The notes under the pieces were generated by a model. The model was not told the origin of the DNA. It saw only the letters and a list, made by a program, of their open reading frames with translations, and did not search any database. Positions 27,306-36,031 of a DNA stretch of 64,000 nucleotides are shown here, piece after piece; positions within the stretch are counted from its first letter, which is position 1, and every line of letters starts with the position of its first letter. A program made the translations under genes and the position numbers. The stretch is taken from the NCBI RefSeq assembly GCF_018449695.1, contig NZ_JAAVUY010000005.1, forward strand, positions 310,001-374,000, given 5' to 3'. This stretch comes from Bradyrhizobium sp. dw_411. Its GTDB lineage: Bacteria > Pseudomonadota > Alphaproteobacteria > Rhizobiales > Xanthobacteraceae.

Positions 27306-27920
27306 ATGGAAATGATGAGCAAGATCAAAACCGTCTGCGTCTATTGCGGATCCGGCCCCGGCACCGACCCGCGCTTTACCGAAGCCGCCGTCGCCTTGGG
27401 GAAGACTCTCGCCGAAAACGGCGTTCGCCTCGTCTATGGCGGCGGTTCCCTGGGCCTGATGGGCTCGGTAGCGACCTCGGTGCTCGATCATGGCGGCACC
27501 GTCACCGGCATCATCCCCGATTTTCTCAAGCTGCGCGAAAACGCCCTCAAGCGCGTTCAGGAGATGATCGTCACGCCCGATATGCACGAGCGCAAGCGGC
27601 TGATGTTCGAGCATTCGGACGCCTTCGTCGCATTGCCCGGTGGCATCGGCACGCTGGAGGAACTGGTCGAGCAATTGACCTGGCAGCAGCTTGGCCGTCA
27701 CTCCAAGCCGATCCTGATCGCGAACATCGCGAACTTCTGGGAACCGCTGCTCGGCCTGTTGACGCATATGCGTTCCACCCAATTCATTCGGCCGACACTG
27801 GCGATCGAGATTCTGAAAGCCGAACGGGTCGAAGACATCCTGCCGAGGCTGCAAGCCGCGGCGGACAAGGCCTCCGAAGAGACCAAGCAGCTAGCCCCCG
27901 AAGTCGCGCGCCGCCTGTAA
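27306..27920 (+). CDS. LOG-family protein (TIGR00730; putative cytokinin-activating phosphoribohydrolase)
   Basis: Rossmann-fold protein of 204 residues of the lysine-decarboxylase-like/LOG family. The fingerprints are VCVYCGSGPGTDP, YGGGSLGLMG, HERKRLM and PGGIGTLEELVEQLTWQQLG, which includes the PGGxGTxxE catalytic motif. Proteins of this group hydrolyse nucleoside 5'-monophosphates, and in plant-associated microbes some release active cytokinins. ATGs at 27306 and 27315 are both possible. It is transcribed divergently from the ABC exporter over about 200 bases. A housekeeping nucleotide role is equally likely. Confidence 0.88.
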   Translation: MEMMSKIKTVCVYCGSGPGTDPRFTEAAVALGKTLAENGVRLVYGGGSLGLMGSVATSVLDHGGTVTGIIPDFLKLRENALKRVQEMIVTPDMHERKRLMFEHSDAFVALPGGIGTLEELVEQLTWQQLGRHSKPILIANIANFWEPLLGLLTHMRSTQFIRPTLAIEILKAERVEDILPRLQAAADKASEETKQLAPEVARRL

Positions 27921-27939
27921 TTTCTACGGCGCCAAATTT

Positions 27940-28338
27940 CTACGGCGCCGCCCCGCTCGCTTCGTCTTTCAGGAACGTCACCGCCTCGATGCGGTTGCCG
28001 TCGGGATCCCTGACGAAGGCTGCGTAATAACGCACCCGATCATGTGGACGCAGGCCCGGCGCGCCGTCGGAACTGCCACCGGCGGTCAGCGCCGCCGCAT
28101 GAAATGCATCGACCTCGTCGGTCGATTTCGCCCGAAGACAGATGTGGACGCCGCTGCCCGGCTCGACCGGCGTCATCTCGGCGCGCAGATTGATCCAGAA
28201 CTCCGGATAGGCCTTGCCGAAGCCGATTGTCGCCGGCCGGGTGACTACCCGTGACAGGCCGAGGGGGGCGAGTGTGCGTTCATAAAAGTTGGCGGCACGA
28301 TCTAGGTTGCTGACGCCGACGGAGACATGGTCGAGCAT
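27940..28338 (-). CDS. VOC-family (glyoxalase/bleomycin resistance-like) protein
   Basis: Small vicinal-oxygen-chelate protein of 132 residues. It begins LDHVSVGVSNLDRAANFYE and ends with RDPDGNRIEAVTF, the two halves of the fold, with VHICLRAKS between. Candidate metal ligands are His4, His in GVHICL and Glu in RIEAV. The start at 28338 is preferred because it sits at the conserved LDHV; the frame continues to 28389. It is convergent with the LOG gene, whose stop lies 17 bases away. Substrate unknown; glyoxalase I, fosfomycin resistance and dioxygenase proteins share this fold. Confidence 0.85.
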   Translation of the reverse strand: MLDHVSVGVSNLDRAANFYERTLAPLGLSRVVTRPATIGFGKAYPEFWINLRAEMTPVEPGSGVHICLRAKSTDEVDAFHAAALTAGGSSDGAPGLRPHDRVRYYAAFVRDPDGNRIEAVTFLKDEASGAAP

Positions 28339-28362
28339 GTGAAAGGCCCCCCGATATTGCAA

Positions 28363-28445
28363 CGTCATTCCGGGATGGTGCGTTAGCACCAGACCCGGAA
28401 TCTCGAGATTCCGGGTTCGATGCTTCGCATCGCCCCGGAATGACG
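28363..28445. repeat. Compound palindromic repeat (rhizobial RPE-like), 83 bp
   Basis: Outer arms CGTCATTCCGGG (28363-28374) and CCCGGAATGACG (28434-28445) are inverted. Inside lie three further hairpins: GGTGCGTTAGCACC (28377-28390), a perfect 24-bp palindrome at 28393-28416 centred on CTCGAG, and CGATGCTTCGCATCG (28418-28432). The whole could fold as a three-armed cloverleaf. Elements of this layout are dispersed in Bradyrhizobium genomes. It sits downstream of cimA and over the 5' side of the VOC gene. Confidence 0.8.
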
Positions 28446-28455
28446 AATAATTTCG

Positions 28456-30054
28456 TTAAGCTGGCGCGCCGGATTTCACCAGCTTATAAACCACCGAATC
28501 CATCAGCGCCTGAAACGACGCATCGATAATATTGGGCGAGACCCCGATCGTGGTCCAGCGCTCGCCCTCCTCGTCCGCGCTTTCGATCAGCACCCGCGTC
28601 ACCGCTTCGGTGCCGCCATTGAGGATACGCACGCGATAATCGATCAGCTTGAGGCCTTCGATATATTTCTGGAATTTGCCGAGATCCTTGCGCAGCGCGA
28701 CGTCGAGCGCGTTGACGGGACCGTTGCCTTCCGCCGCCGAGATCAGCTTTTCGCCGTCGACATCGACCTTCACCACCGCCATCGCCACCGTAACGCGCTG
28801 ACCGTTGGCGTTGTAGCGCTGCTCGGTATTGACGTCGAACTGCTCGACCCGGAAATATTCCGGCACCCGGCCGAGTGTGCGCCGCGCCAACAGGTCGAAC
28901 GATGCGTTGGCGGACTCATAGGCATAGCCCGCGGCTTCGCGCTCTTTCAGTTCCTCGACCAGACGAATCAGCTTTGGATCGTTCCTGTCATAGACGATCC
29001 CGGCGCGATCCAGTTCGGCGATCACGTTCGAGCGGCCGGCCTGATCCGACACCAGCACCTTGCGATGATTGCCAACCGCCTCGGGCGTCACATGCTCGTA
29101 GGTCTGCGGATCCTTCAGCACGGCGGAGGCGTGAATGCCGGTCTTGGTCACAAACGCGCTTTCACCGACATAGGGCGCGTGGCGATCGGGCGCACGATTG
29201 AGCATGTCGTCCAGCGTTCGCGACACCTTCATCAGGGTGGTCAGTTTGTCCGGCGACACACCTATTTCAAAGCGATCGGAGAATTCCGGCTTGAGCCGCA
29301 GGGTCGGAATCAGCGAACACAGATTGGCGTTGCCGCAGCGCTCGCCAAGACCGTTGAGCGTGCCCTGGATTTGCCGGGCGCCCGCGCGCACCGCGGCAAA
29401 GGAATTGGCCACAGCCTGTTCGGTGTCGTTATGGGCGTGAATGCCGACATGGTCGCCCGGTATGTGTTTCGTCACCTCGGTGACGATGGTTTCGACCTCA
29501 TGCGGCATGGTGCCGCCATTGGTGTCGCACAACACCACCCAGCGCGCGCCGGAATCATAAGCAGCCTTGGCGCAGGCCAGCGCGAATTCCGGATTTTCCT
29601 TGTAGCCATCGAAGAAATGTTCGCAATCGAGCATGACCTCGCGGCCGGCGGATTTCGCAGCCGTCACGCTGTCGCGGATCGAGGCCAGATTTTCCTCGTT
29701 GGTGGTCTTGAGCGCGACGCGGACCTGATAGGCTGATGACTTCGCGACAAAACAGATTGCATCCGCCTTGGCTTCGAGCAATCCCGCCAACCCCGGATCG
29801 TTCGACGCGGAACGGCCGGGCCGCCGCGTCATGCCGAACGCGGTAAAGCGGGCATGATTGAGCTTCGGCTTTTCGGCGAAGAACGCGGTATCGGTGGGAT
29901 TGGCGCCGGGATAGCCGCCTTCGACATAGTCGATGCCGAGTTCGTCCAGCATCTGCGCGATCAATTGCTTGTCATGCAGCGTGAAATCGACGCCATTGGT
30001 CTGCGCGCCGTCGCGCAGCGTGGTGTCGAACAGATAGAGCCGCTCGCGAGTCAT
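28456..30054 (-). CDS. cimA: Citramalate synthase
   Basis: HMGL-like TIM-barrel enzyme of 532 residues of the CimA / LeuA-like group, condensing pyruvate with acetyl-CoA to citramalate for threonine-independent isoleucine synthesis. The N-terminus holds YLFDTTLRDGAQTNGVDF with the metal-binding Asp, then EGGYPGANPTD, IHAHNDTEQAVANSFAA and GTLNGLGERCGNANL. A LeuA-type regulatory domain occupies about 400-530. The ATG at 30054 overlaps the TGA of the upstream GNAT gene. The family also includes homocitrate and isopropylmalate synthases; EGGYPGANPTD favours CimA. Confidence 0.92.
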   Translation of the reverse strand: MTRERLYLFDTTLRDGAQTNGVDFTLHDKQLIAQMLDELGIDYVEGGYPGANPTDTAFFAEKPKLNHARFTAFGMTRRPGRSASNDPGLAGLLEAKADAICFVAKSSAYQVRVALKTTNEENLASIRDSVTAAKSAGREVMLDCEHFFDGYKENPEFALACAKAAYDSGARWVVLCDTNGGTMPHEVETIVTEVTKHIPGDHVGIHAHNDTEQAVANSFAAVRAGARQIQGTLNGLGERCGNANLCSLIPTLRLKPEFSDRFEIGVSPDKLTTLMKVSRTLDDMLNRAPDRHAPYVGESAFVTKTGIHASAVLKDPQTYEHVTPEAVGNHRKVLVSDQAGRSNVIAELDRAGIVYDRNDPKLIRLVEELKEREAAGYAYESANASFDLLARRTLGRVPEYFRVEQFDVNTEQRYNANGQRVTVAMAVVKVDVDGEKLISAAEGNGPVNALDVALRKDLGKFQKYIEGLKLIDYRVRILNGGTEAVTRVLIESADEEGERWTTIGVSPNIIDASFQALMDSVVYKLVKSGAPA

Positions 30055-30563
30055 GATGGCGCTCCCGGCGCGGCATTGTCGCCGAGCGTCTTCTGCATCG
30101 TGGTATTGGCGAGCCACTCGCCATTGATGGTCACCGTGTTGCGCTGCATGGCGACATAGCCGCGCTTTAAAAAGAACTCCGTCGCATTGTCGCTGGCATC
30201 GACCGTCAGCTTCGTGGCGCCACGCGCGCCGGCGAGCTTTTCCAGCGCATCGCACAGCATCGCGGCCACGCCCTGCCCGACCGCGCCGGGATGCACATAG
30301 AGCATGTCGATATGATCAGGGCCTTTCAGCGCGGCAAAACCAACCGGCGAATTCTGCAAGGTCGCGACCAGCGTCAATTCGGCCGCAAGACGCTTGCCGA
30401 ATTTCTCCTCGTCCTCAACGGCGCTGGCCCAGGCTTCCTGCTGGGCTTCACTGTAATCGTCGCCGGTCAACTCCTCGATGCTGGCAGCAAAGATTGCGGC
30501 CAGCACAGGCGTGTCCTCGGCAAGAAACGGCCGCAGAGCGGGTTTAGGCAGCGCCTGTCCCAT
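30051..30563 (-). CDS. GNAT-family N-acetyltransferase
   Basis: Acetyltransferase of 170 residues. The acetyl-CoA motif is MLYVHPGAVGQGVAAMLCDAL (about 88-108), followed by LTVDASDNATEFFLKRGYVAMQRNTV, a pattern common in GNATs of unknown substrate. Its ATG overlaps the cysS stop by one base and its stop overlaps the cimA start by four, so it is embedded in a cysS-GNAT-cimA unit. No substrate can be inferred. Confidence 0.88.
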   Translation of the reverse strand: MGQALPKPALRPFLAEDTPVLAAIFAASIEELTGDDYSEAQQEAWASAVEDEEKFGKRLAAELTLVATLQNSPVGFAALKGPDHIDMLYVHPGAVGQGVAAMLCDALEKLAGARGATKLTVDASDNATEFFLKRGYVAMQRNTVTINGEWLANTTMQKTLGDNAAPGAPS

Positions 30564-31957
30564 TAGCGTGCGATCTCCCAGGTGGTGCCTTCCTTGGAAT
30601 CCTTGATGACCACGCCCATCGCGGCGAGTTCATCACGGATGCGATCGGATTCCTTAAAGTCCTTGCGCGCACGGGCCGCGGTGCGGTCCGAAATCAGACT
30701 ATCTATCTGTTTCGCATCGATGCCGCTGGCCTGCTGCTTTCGGCCGTTCCAGGCCGCAGCAGTTTCTGACAGGAAACCGATGAGCCGCAACGAGGAAGCA
30801 AACAGCTCACGATCTTGGTCATTTCCCGAAGCCGCACTGTTACGTATGCCGTGCAGTGACGCAATCATCTGCGGCGTGTTCAGGTCGTCCGAGAGCGCTT
30901 CGATGACCGCGCCGGAAGGCTGTCCGCTCTTGATATCGGCAGCGACCCAGTACCAGTCGTCGAGCGTCTTGGCGCTTTCTTCCAGACCTTTCAGCGTCCA
31001 ATCGATCGGCGAACGATAATGCGTCTTGAGCATATTGAGGCGCAGCACTTCGCCCGGCCAATCCGCCAGCAACTCATTGATCGTGACGAAGTTGCCGGTC
31101 GACTTCGACATCTTCTCGCCTTCGATCTGCAGGAAGCCGTTATGCATCCAGTAATTCGCCATCGTCGGCGTGCCGTGGGCGCAGCGCGACTGTGCGATCT
31201 CGTTTTCGTGGTGCGGAAAAATCAGATCGAGGCCGCCGCCGTGAATGTCGAAGACGTCGCCGAGATAGGCCGCGCTCATCGCGGAGCATTCAATGTGCCA
31301 GCCCGGACGTCCCCTACCCCACGGGCTTTCCCAGCCTGGTTCATTGTCCGACGATTGTTTCCAGAGCACGAAGTCAGTCGGTTGCTTTTTGTGGGCATCG
31401 ACCGCGATGCGCGCACCAGCCTGCTGCTCATCGAGCTTGCGGCCTGACAGCGCGCCATAGTCCGGCATCGATTGGGTATCGAACAGCACTTCGCCACCGG
31501 CCTCATAGGCATGACCGCGCGCGATTAATTGCTTGATCAGCGTCACCATGTCGGCCTTGCCGTCGGAACGCGGCAACACGAAATCGGTCGCGCGCGGCTC
31601 GATGGTCGGCGGCAGGCAACCCAGCGCCGCGACGTCGGCATGGAACTGATTGGCGGTCTTCTCGGTGACCTTGCGGATCGCCTCGTTCAGCGGCAGGCCG
31701 GGAAAATCCCGCGCGGCGCGATCGTTGATCTTGTCGTCGACGTCGGTGATGTTGCGAACGTAAGTAACGTGACCCTCGCCATAGACATGCCGCAGCAGCC
31801 GGAACAGCACGTCGAACACGATCACCGGACGCGCGTTGCCGATATGGGCGAAGTCATAGACCGTCGGCCCGCAGACATACATCCGCACATTGGCCGGATC
31901 GAGCGGCACAAAGGCGCGCTTTTCCTTGGTCAAGGTATCGTAGAGGCGCAATTCCAT
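30563..31957 (-). CDS. cysS: Cysteinyl-tRNA synthetase
   Basis: Class Ia aminoacyl-tRNA synthetase of 464 residues. The HIGH motif is in [16 protein letters not shown] (about 28-43), KMSKS in [14 protein letters not shown] (about 270), and zinc ligands are Cys in MYVCGP, Cys in WHIECSAMS and the histidines of [11 protein letters not shown]. The ATG at 31957 has GGTAGG upstream. It is the first gene of a three-gene unit. Length and motifs are those of the usual bacterial enzyme. Confidence 0.96.
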   Translation of the reverse strand: MELRLYDTLTKEKRAFVPLDPANVRMYVCGPTVYDFAHIGNARPVIVFDVLFRLLRHVYGEGHVTYVRNITDVDDKINDRAARDFPGLPLNEAIRKVTEKTANQFHADVAALGCLPPTIEPRATDFVLPRSDGKADMVTLIKQLIARGHAYEAGGEVLFDTQSMPDYGALSGRKLDEQQAGARIAVDAHKKQPTDFVLWKQSSDNEPGWESPWGRGRPGWHIECSAMSAAYLGDVFDIHGGGLDLIFPHHENEIAQSRCAHGTPTMANYWMHNGFLQIEGEKMSKSTGNFVTINELLADWPGEVLRLNMLKTHYRSPIDWTLKGLEESAKTLDDWYWVAADIKSGQPSGAVIEALSDDLNTPQMIASLHGIRNSAASGNDQDRELFASSLRLIGFLSETAAAWNGRKQQASGIDAKQIDSLISDRTAARARKDFKESDRIRDELAAMGVVIKDSKEGTTWEIAR

Positions 31958-32233
31958 GGACAACCTACCCGTTGCGGCCGGGCGTCCAATGATCTCGTGT
32001 GAGAAAAGACGGCCTCAGCCAGCGAATCGCTAGCTCATAATTTCGCGGCAAATGCCGCAAATGGCGAGGAAACCGTTCATGCGGAATACCATGCGGCAGC
32101 TTGGGGGATTGCGTCAAGTGCCTCAGAAAAGCCCATTTGGCCGACGAAACCGCGCCGCCCGCCGCGATGGTTAATCATTCTTTACACTTTGAGTTTACCG
32201 TATGACGGCGACCCCCTTCTTACCCGGTGCAGC

Positions 32234-32539
32234 ATGCGATCCATTTCCGCGCTTTTGGCCTGCGTATTCGTCCTTGCCGCCTCGGCGGCATCGGCCGACA
32301 GCCGCGTTTTCATCGTTTCCAACCAGGCCGACGGCTACGGCGTCGACCAGTGCCTCGCCAAGGGTGAGAAATGCGGCGCCCATGCCGCTTTGTCCTATTG
32401 CCAGTCGCGGGACTTCGCCCAGGCTTCTTCCTACCGGCGCGTCGACCCGGACGAGATTACCGGCTCGGTTCCGCAAGGAAGCAAGAACTGCACCCACGCC
32501 GGCTGCGACGAATACGTCGCGATCACCTGCCAACGCTGA
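32234..32539 (+). CDS. Small secreted cysteine-rich protein
   Basis: Exported protein of 101 residues, not a recognised family. Residues 1-21 are a clear signal peptide (MRSISALLACVFVLAASAASA). The mature part, about 80 residues, has six cysteines (CLAKGEKCG, SYCQSRDF, CTHAGCDEY, ITCQR), likely forming three disulfides in the periplasm. The ATG at 32234 begins the signal peptide; a frame extension to 32189 has no signal character. The gene is divergent from cysS, with 276 bases between them. Confidence 0.75.
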   Translation: MRSISALLACVFVLAASAASADSRVFIVSNQADGYGVDQCLAKGEKCGAHAALSYCQSRDFAQASSYRRVDPDEITGSVPQGSKNCTHAGCDEYVAITCQR

Positions 32540-32690
32540 GGCGTCGGCTGCGGCAAGATCACACGCCGTCCCCGCCATACTGGTGCCCCGGAAACGACGT
32601 GACGATGCCCCGAGAAGCGGGTATGGGAAGGCCCCGTTGGCCGCGCCTGCGGTTTTTCCAAACCCGCGCGGAATCGCCTGATGGCCGGAC

Positions 32691-33878
32691 ATGTCTGAAG
32701 TGCTGATTTTCTCATCCAGATCGACCTTTCGATCGATTTTGGCCGGCGCAGTGTTACTCGGCGCAGCCGTGCTGGGCGTTGACGCCCGTGCGCAAGTCAG
32801 TCCGGGCGCGCCTCCACCGCCGCCACAGGGCGGCGCAGTCAATCCGATGTGCCCGCGGCTCGAAACACAACTGGCGACCATCGACCGCGGCGGCAGCACC
32901 GGCGACCCGGCCCGGGACGACCAGATCCGCCGCTATACCGATGCCGCGACCAAACAGCAGGGGGAGCTCGATCGCGTCACCTCGCAGGCCAAGCGGATGG
33001 GCTGCGACAGTTCCGGTTTCCTCTCGCTGTTCAACGGCCAATCGGCGCAATGCGGTCCGGTCAACAACCAGATTCAGCAGATGCGCGCGAACCTCGATCA
33101 GATCACGGGCAGTCTCGAGCAGTTGCGCGGCAGTGGCGGCGCCAATCGCGACAATCAGCGCCGCTCGGTGTTGCTGGCGCTCGCGCAGAATAATTGCGGG
33201 CCGCAATATGCCAACGCGGTGCAAAACCAGGGTCCGGGCAATTTTCTGAACAACCTGTTCGGCAACAACGCGCCGGGTACGCCCGGCGCCGATGTCGGCC
33301 CGCAATCCGGCACCTATCGCACCGTCTGCGTGCGCAGCTGCGACGGCGGATATTTTCCGATCTCCTTTGCCACCGTGCCCGCGCGCTTCGCCGATGACGA
33401 TAAGACCTGCAAGGCGCTGTGCCCGGCCACGGAAGCCAGCCTCTACAGCTACCGCAATCCCGGCGAGGACATGAACCAGGCCGTGTCTATCAACGGTCAG
33501 CCTTATTCGTCGTCGCCGAATGCGTTTCGCTTCCGCCAGGAGTTCAACCCGTCCTGTGCGTGCAAGGCAGCCGGGCAGACCTGGTCCGATGCGCTCAAGA
33601 GCATCGACGATAAAGCCGCCGCCGAACAGCAGGGCGACATCATCGTCACCGAAGAGAGCGCGAAGAAAATGTCGCGTGCCCCGACCAAGCAACCGCCGGC
33701 TCCCGCCAAGAAAGGCGCCGCGCCGACCGCGGCTACCGCAACTCCGGATGCGCCACCCGCACCTGCCCCTGCGGCCAACAACGCGCCGGTCTCAACCGGA
33801 AGCGCGCCGGACAATAAGACGATCCGCTCGGTCGGCCCGACTTTCATTCCTCCCGCGCCAGACGCCAGAAAACGCTAG
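32691..33878 (+). CDS. Secreted DUF2865-type protein
   Basis: Exported protein of 395 residues. A hydrophobic segment near residues 12-34 ends in DARAQ, so a signal peptide with an N-terminal extension (MSEVLIFSS) is likely; a later start is possible. The domain between about 50 and 300 contains MCPRLETQLATIDRG, a helical region, the Cys-rich RTVCVRSCDGGYFPISFATV and FNPSCACKAAGQTWSDAL, as in DUF2865 proteins of rhizobia. The last about 90 residues are Pro/Ala-rich and low in complexity. Function unknown, possibly cell-envelope associated. Its TAG stop overlaps that of the convergent nadE within a CTAG. Confidence 0.8.
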   Translation: MSEVLIFSSRSTFRSILAGAVLLGAAVLGVDARAQVSPGAPPPPPQGGAVNPMCPRLETQLATIDRGGSTGDPARDDQIRRYTDAATKQQGELDRVTSQAKRMGCDSSGFLSLFNGQSAQCGPVNNQIQQMRANLDQITGSLEQLRGSGGANRDNQRRSVLLALAQNNCGPQYANAVQNQGPGNFLNNLFGNNAPGTPGADVGPQSGTYRTVCVRSCDGGYFPISFATVPARFADDDKTCKALCPATEASLYSYRNPGEDMNQAVSINGQPYSSSPNAFRFRQEFNPSCACKAAGQTWSDALKSIDDKAAAEQQGDIIVTEESAKKMSRAPTKQPPAPAKKGAAPTAATATPDAPPAPAPAANNAPVSTGSAPDNKTIRSVGPTFIPPAPDARKR

Positions 33879-35632
33879 CCTTCAAACGCCTCGGCCGAGC
33901 CGCGGCTTGCGCGGGACACCAGCGTCTCGTCGGGTTTCGGCAGAGGTTTGCCGGTATCGCGAAACTTGTTGGTGATGGGATAGCGGCGGTCGCGCCCGAA
34001 ATTCCGGCGCGTCACCTTGACGCCGGGGGCAGCCTGGCGCCGCTTGTATTCGGCGATATTCAACAGCCGGTCTATCCGCGTCACCACATCGCGATCGAAT
34101 CCCTCGGCGACGATCGATGCCAACGGCTCCTCGCGCTCGACCAGCCGCTCCAGGATCGCATCGAGGATGTCGTAAGGCGGCAGTGAATCCTGATCGGTCT
34201 GGTTTTCGCGCAGCTCCGCGGTCGGCGGCCGCGTGATGATGTTGACCGGAATGATTTCGCCCGACGGGCCCAGCGCGCCGTCCGGCTTCCACGTGTTGCG
34301 CAGGCTGGACAGCCGAAAAACTTCGGTCTTGTAGATATCCTTGATCGGATTGTAGCCGCCGTTCATGTCGCCATAGAGCGTGGCGTAGCCGACCGACATT
34401 TCCGACTTGTTGCCGGTCGTGACCACCATCGCGCCGGTCTTGTTGGAAATCGCCATCAATAGCGTGCCGCGCGTGCGCGCCTGCAGATTTTCTTCGGTGA
34501 TGTCCCGCGCCAGGCCAGCGAACGTCTCCGACAGGATCGCTTCAAAGCCGTTGACCGCCTGCGCGATCGGCAGCACCTCGTAGCGGATTCCCAACTCAGC
34601 CGCGAGCTTGGCCGCATCATCGAGCGAGACCTGCGCGGTAAAGCGAAACGGCAGCATCACGCCGCGCACCCGCTCCGCCCCCAGCGCATCGACCGCAATC
34701 GCCGCGCACAGCGCCGAGTCGATACCGCCCGAGATGCCCATCAGCACGCCGGGAAATCCGGTCTTGCCGACATAGTCGCGCAACCCCAGCACGCAGGCGG
34801 CGTAGTCGGCCTTGTCGCCCTCAATGATATCAGCGACCGGGCCGTTGCAGCGCCAGCCGGATTCACTTTTGGTCCAGCGCAGGGTTGTGATGTTTTCCTC
34901 GAACGCCGGCAATTGCGCCGCCACCGAGAGGTCCGCATTCAGCGCGAAAGAAGCACCGTCGAACACCAATTCATCCTGACCGCCGACCTGATTGAGATAG
35001 ATCAGCGGCAACCCGCTTTCAGTGACCCGCGCCACCGACACCGACAGGCGGATGTCGTTCTTGTCGCGCGCATAGGGCGAGCCGTTCGGCACCACGAGAA
35101 TTTCCGCGCCGGTCTCGGCGAGACATTCGACCACGTTCTCGTATTCTTCCGACTCTTCCAGCCAGGTGTCTTCGCAAATGGGAACGCCGACCCGGATGCC
35201 GCGAATGGTCACCGGGCCCGCGGCCGGGCCACGCGCGAACACGCGCTTTTCATCGAACACGCCGTAATTCGGCAGATTGGCCTTGAAGCGAATGGCGGCG
35301 ATGCGGCCTTCATCGAGCAAGGCGCAGGCATTGTAGAGCTTGCCGTCCTCGACCCAGGGAACGCCGATCAGCATCGCCGGCCCGCCATCGGCGGTTTCGC
35401 GCGCGAGGTCTTCAATGGCAGCACGACAAGCCGACTGGAACGCCGGTTTCAGCACCAGATCTTCCGGCGGATAGCCCGCGATAAACAATTCCGACAGCAC
35501 GACGAGATCGGCGCCATCGGATCGCGCTTTTGCGCGCGCCATCCGCGCCTTGACGGCGTTGCCGGTGACATCGCCCACCGTCGGGTTCAACTGGGCCAAA
35601 GTGATCGTGAACTGAGCGGCGTTTTCGGTCAT
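33875..35632 (-). CDS. nadE: Glutamine-dependent NAD+ synthetase
   Basis: Two-domain NadE of 585 residues. The N-terminal nitrilase-type glutaminase has its triad in LSELFIAGYPPEDL (Glu), RFKANLPNYGVFDE (Lys) and VPICEDTW (Cys). The C-terminal synthetase has the ATP loop GISGGIDSALCAAIA (about 300-314) and TGNKSEMSVGYATLYGDMNG. It makes NAD+ from deamido-NAD+ with glutamine as nitrogen donor. Convergent with the DUF2865 gene. The C-terminal RRQAAPGVKVTRRNFGRDRR is typical of the family. Confidence 0.95.
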   Translation of the reverse strand: MTENAAQFTITLAQLNPTVGDVTGNAVKARMARAKARSDGADLVVLSELFIAGYPPEDLVLKPAFQSACRAAIEDLARETADGGPAMLIGVPWVEDGKLYNACALLDEGRIAAIRFKANLPNYGVFDEKRVFARGPAAGPVTIRGIRVGVPICEDTWLEESEEYENVVECLAETGAEILVVPNGSPYARDKNDIRLSVSVARVTESGLPLIYLNQVGGQDELVFDGASFALNADLSVAAQLPAFEENITTLRWTKSESGWRCNGPVADIIEGDKADYAACVLGLRDYVGKTGFPGVLMGISGGIDSALCAAIAVDALGAERVRGVMLPFRFTAQVSLDDAAKLAAELGIRYEVLPIAQAVNGFEAILSETFAGLARDITEENLQARTRGTLLMAISNKTGAMVVTTGNKSEMSVGYATLYGDMNGGYNPIKDIYKTEVFRLSSLRNTWKPDGALGPSGEIIPVNIITRPPTAELRENQTDQDSLPPYDILDAILERLVEREEPLASIVAEGFDRDVVTRIDRLLNIAEYKRRQAAPGVKVTRRNFGRDRRYPITNKFRDTGKPLPKPDETLVSRASRGSAEAFEG

Positions 35633-35676
35633 GGAACGAAGGTGCCTTGCGCGGGGGTAAACTGCAATTGCCGGCT

Positions 35677-36030
35677 TTAGATCGCGCCCATGCGTTCGGC
35701 GATGGCGAACAACCAGAACAGCCCGGCCACTACCAGCGCGCCGCCCACCGCCGCCGAGCCCATGTCCTTCACCCGCCCGATCTGCGGATCGTGGTCGGTG
35801 GTCAGCCGGTCGGCGAGCTTTTCGATTGCGGTGTTGAGCAGTTCGACCACCAGCACCAGGACCACCATGGCGACCAGCTCAAACCGCCGCATCACGGTGA
35901 CGCCGATCAGCCACGCGAACGGCAAGGACAGCGCCAGCGCGACCAGTTCTTCGCGAATGGCCTGCTCCGAACGGATCGCGAAAGCGAGGCCGTTGCGCGT
36001 ATTGACCGTGGCCCGCCAGAACCGCAACAA
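35677..36030 (-). CDS. dgkA: Diacylglycerol kinase, prokaryotic DgkA type
   Basis: Small integral membrane kinase of about 117 residues with three membrane helices. Family motifs are RNGLAFAIRSEQAIREELVA (about 13-32) and ELLNTAIEKLADRL with VKDMGSAAV (about 74-100), which hold the catalytic Glu and metal ligands. It phosphorylates diacylglycerol to return it to phospholipid synthesis. No ATG is available at the domain start. Two adjacent TTG codons at 36030 and 36027 lie right after the stop of the DAHP synthase, and a GTG at 36075 would overlap that gene by 44 bases. A TTG start is my choice and is uncertain. Confidence 0.85.
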   Translation of the reverse strand: MLRFWRATVNTRNGLAFAIRSEQAIREELVALALSLPFAWLIGVTVMRRFELVAMVVLVLVVELLNTAIEKLADRLTTDHDPQIGRVKDMGSAAVGGALVVAGLFWLFAIAERMGAI

Positions 36031-36031
36031 T

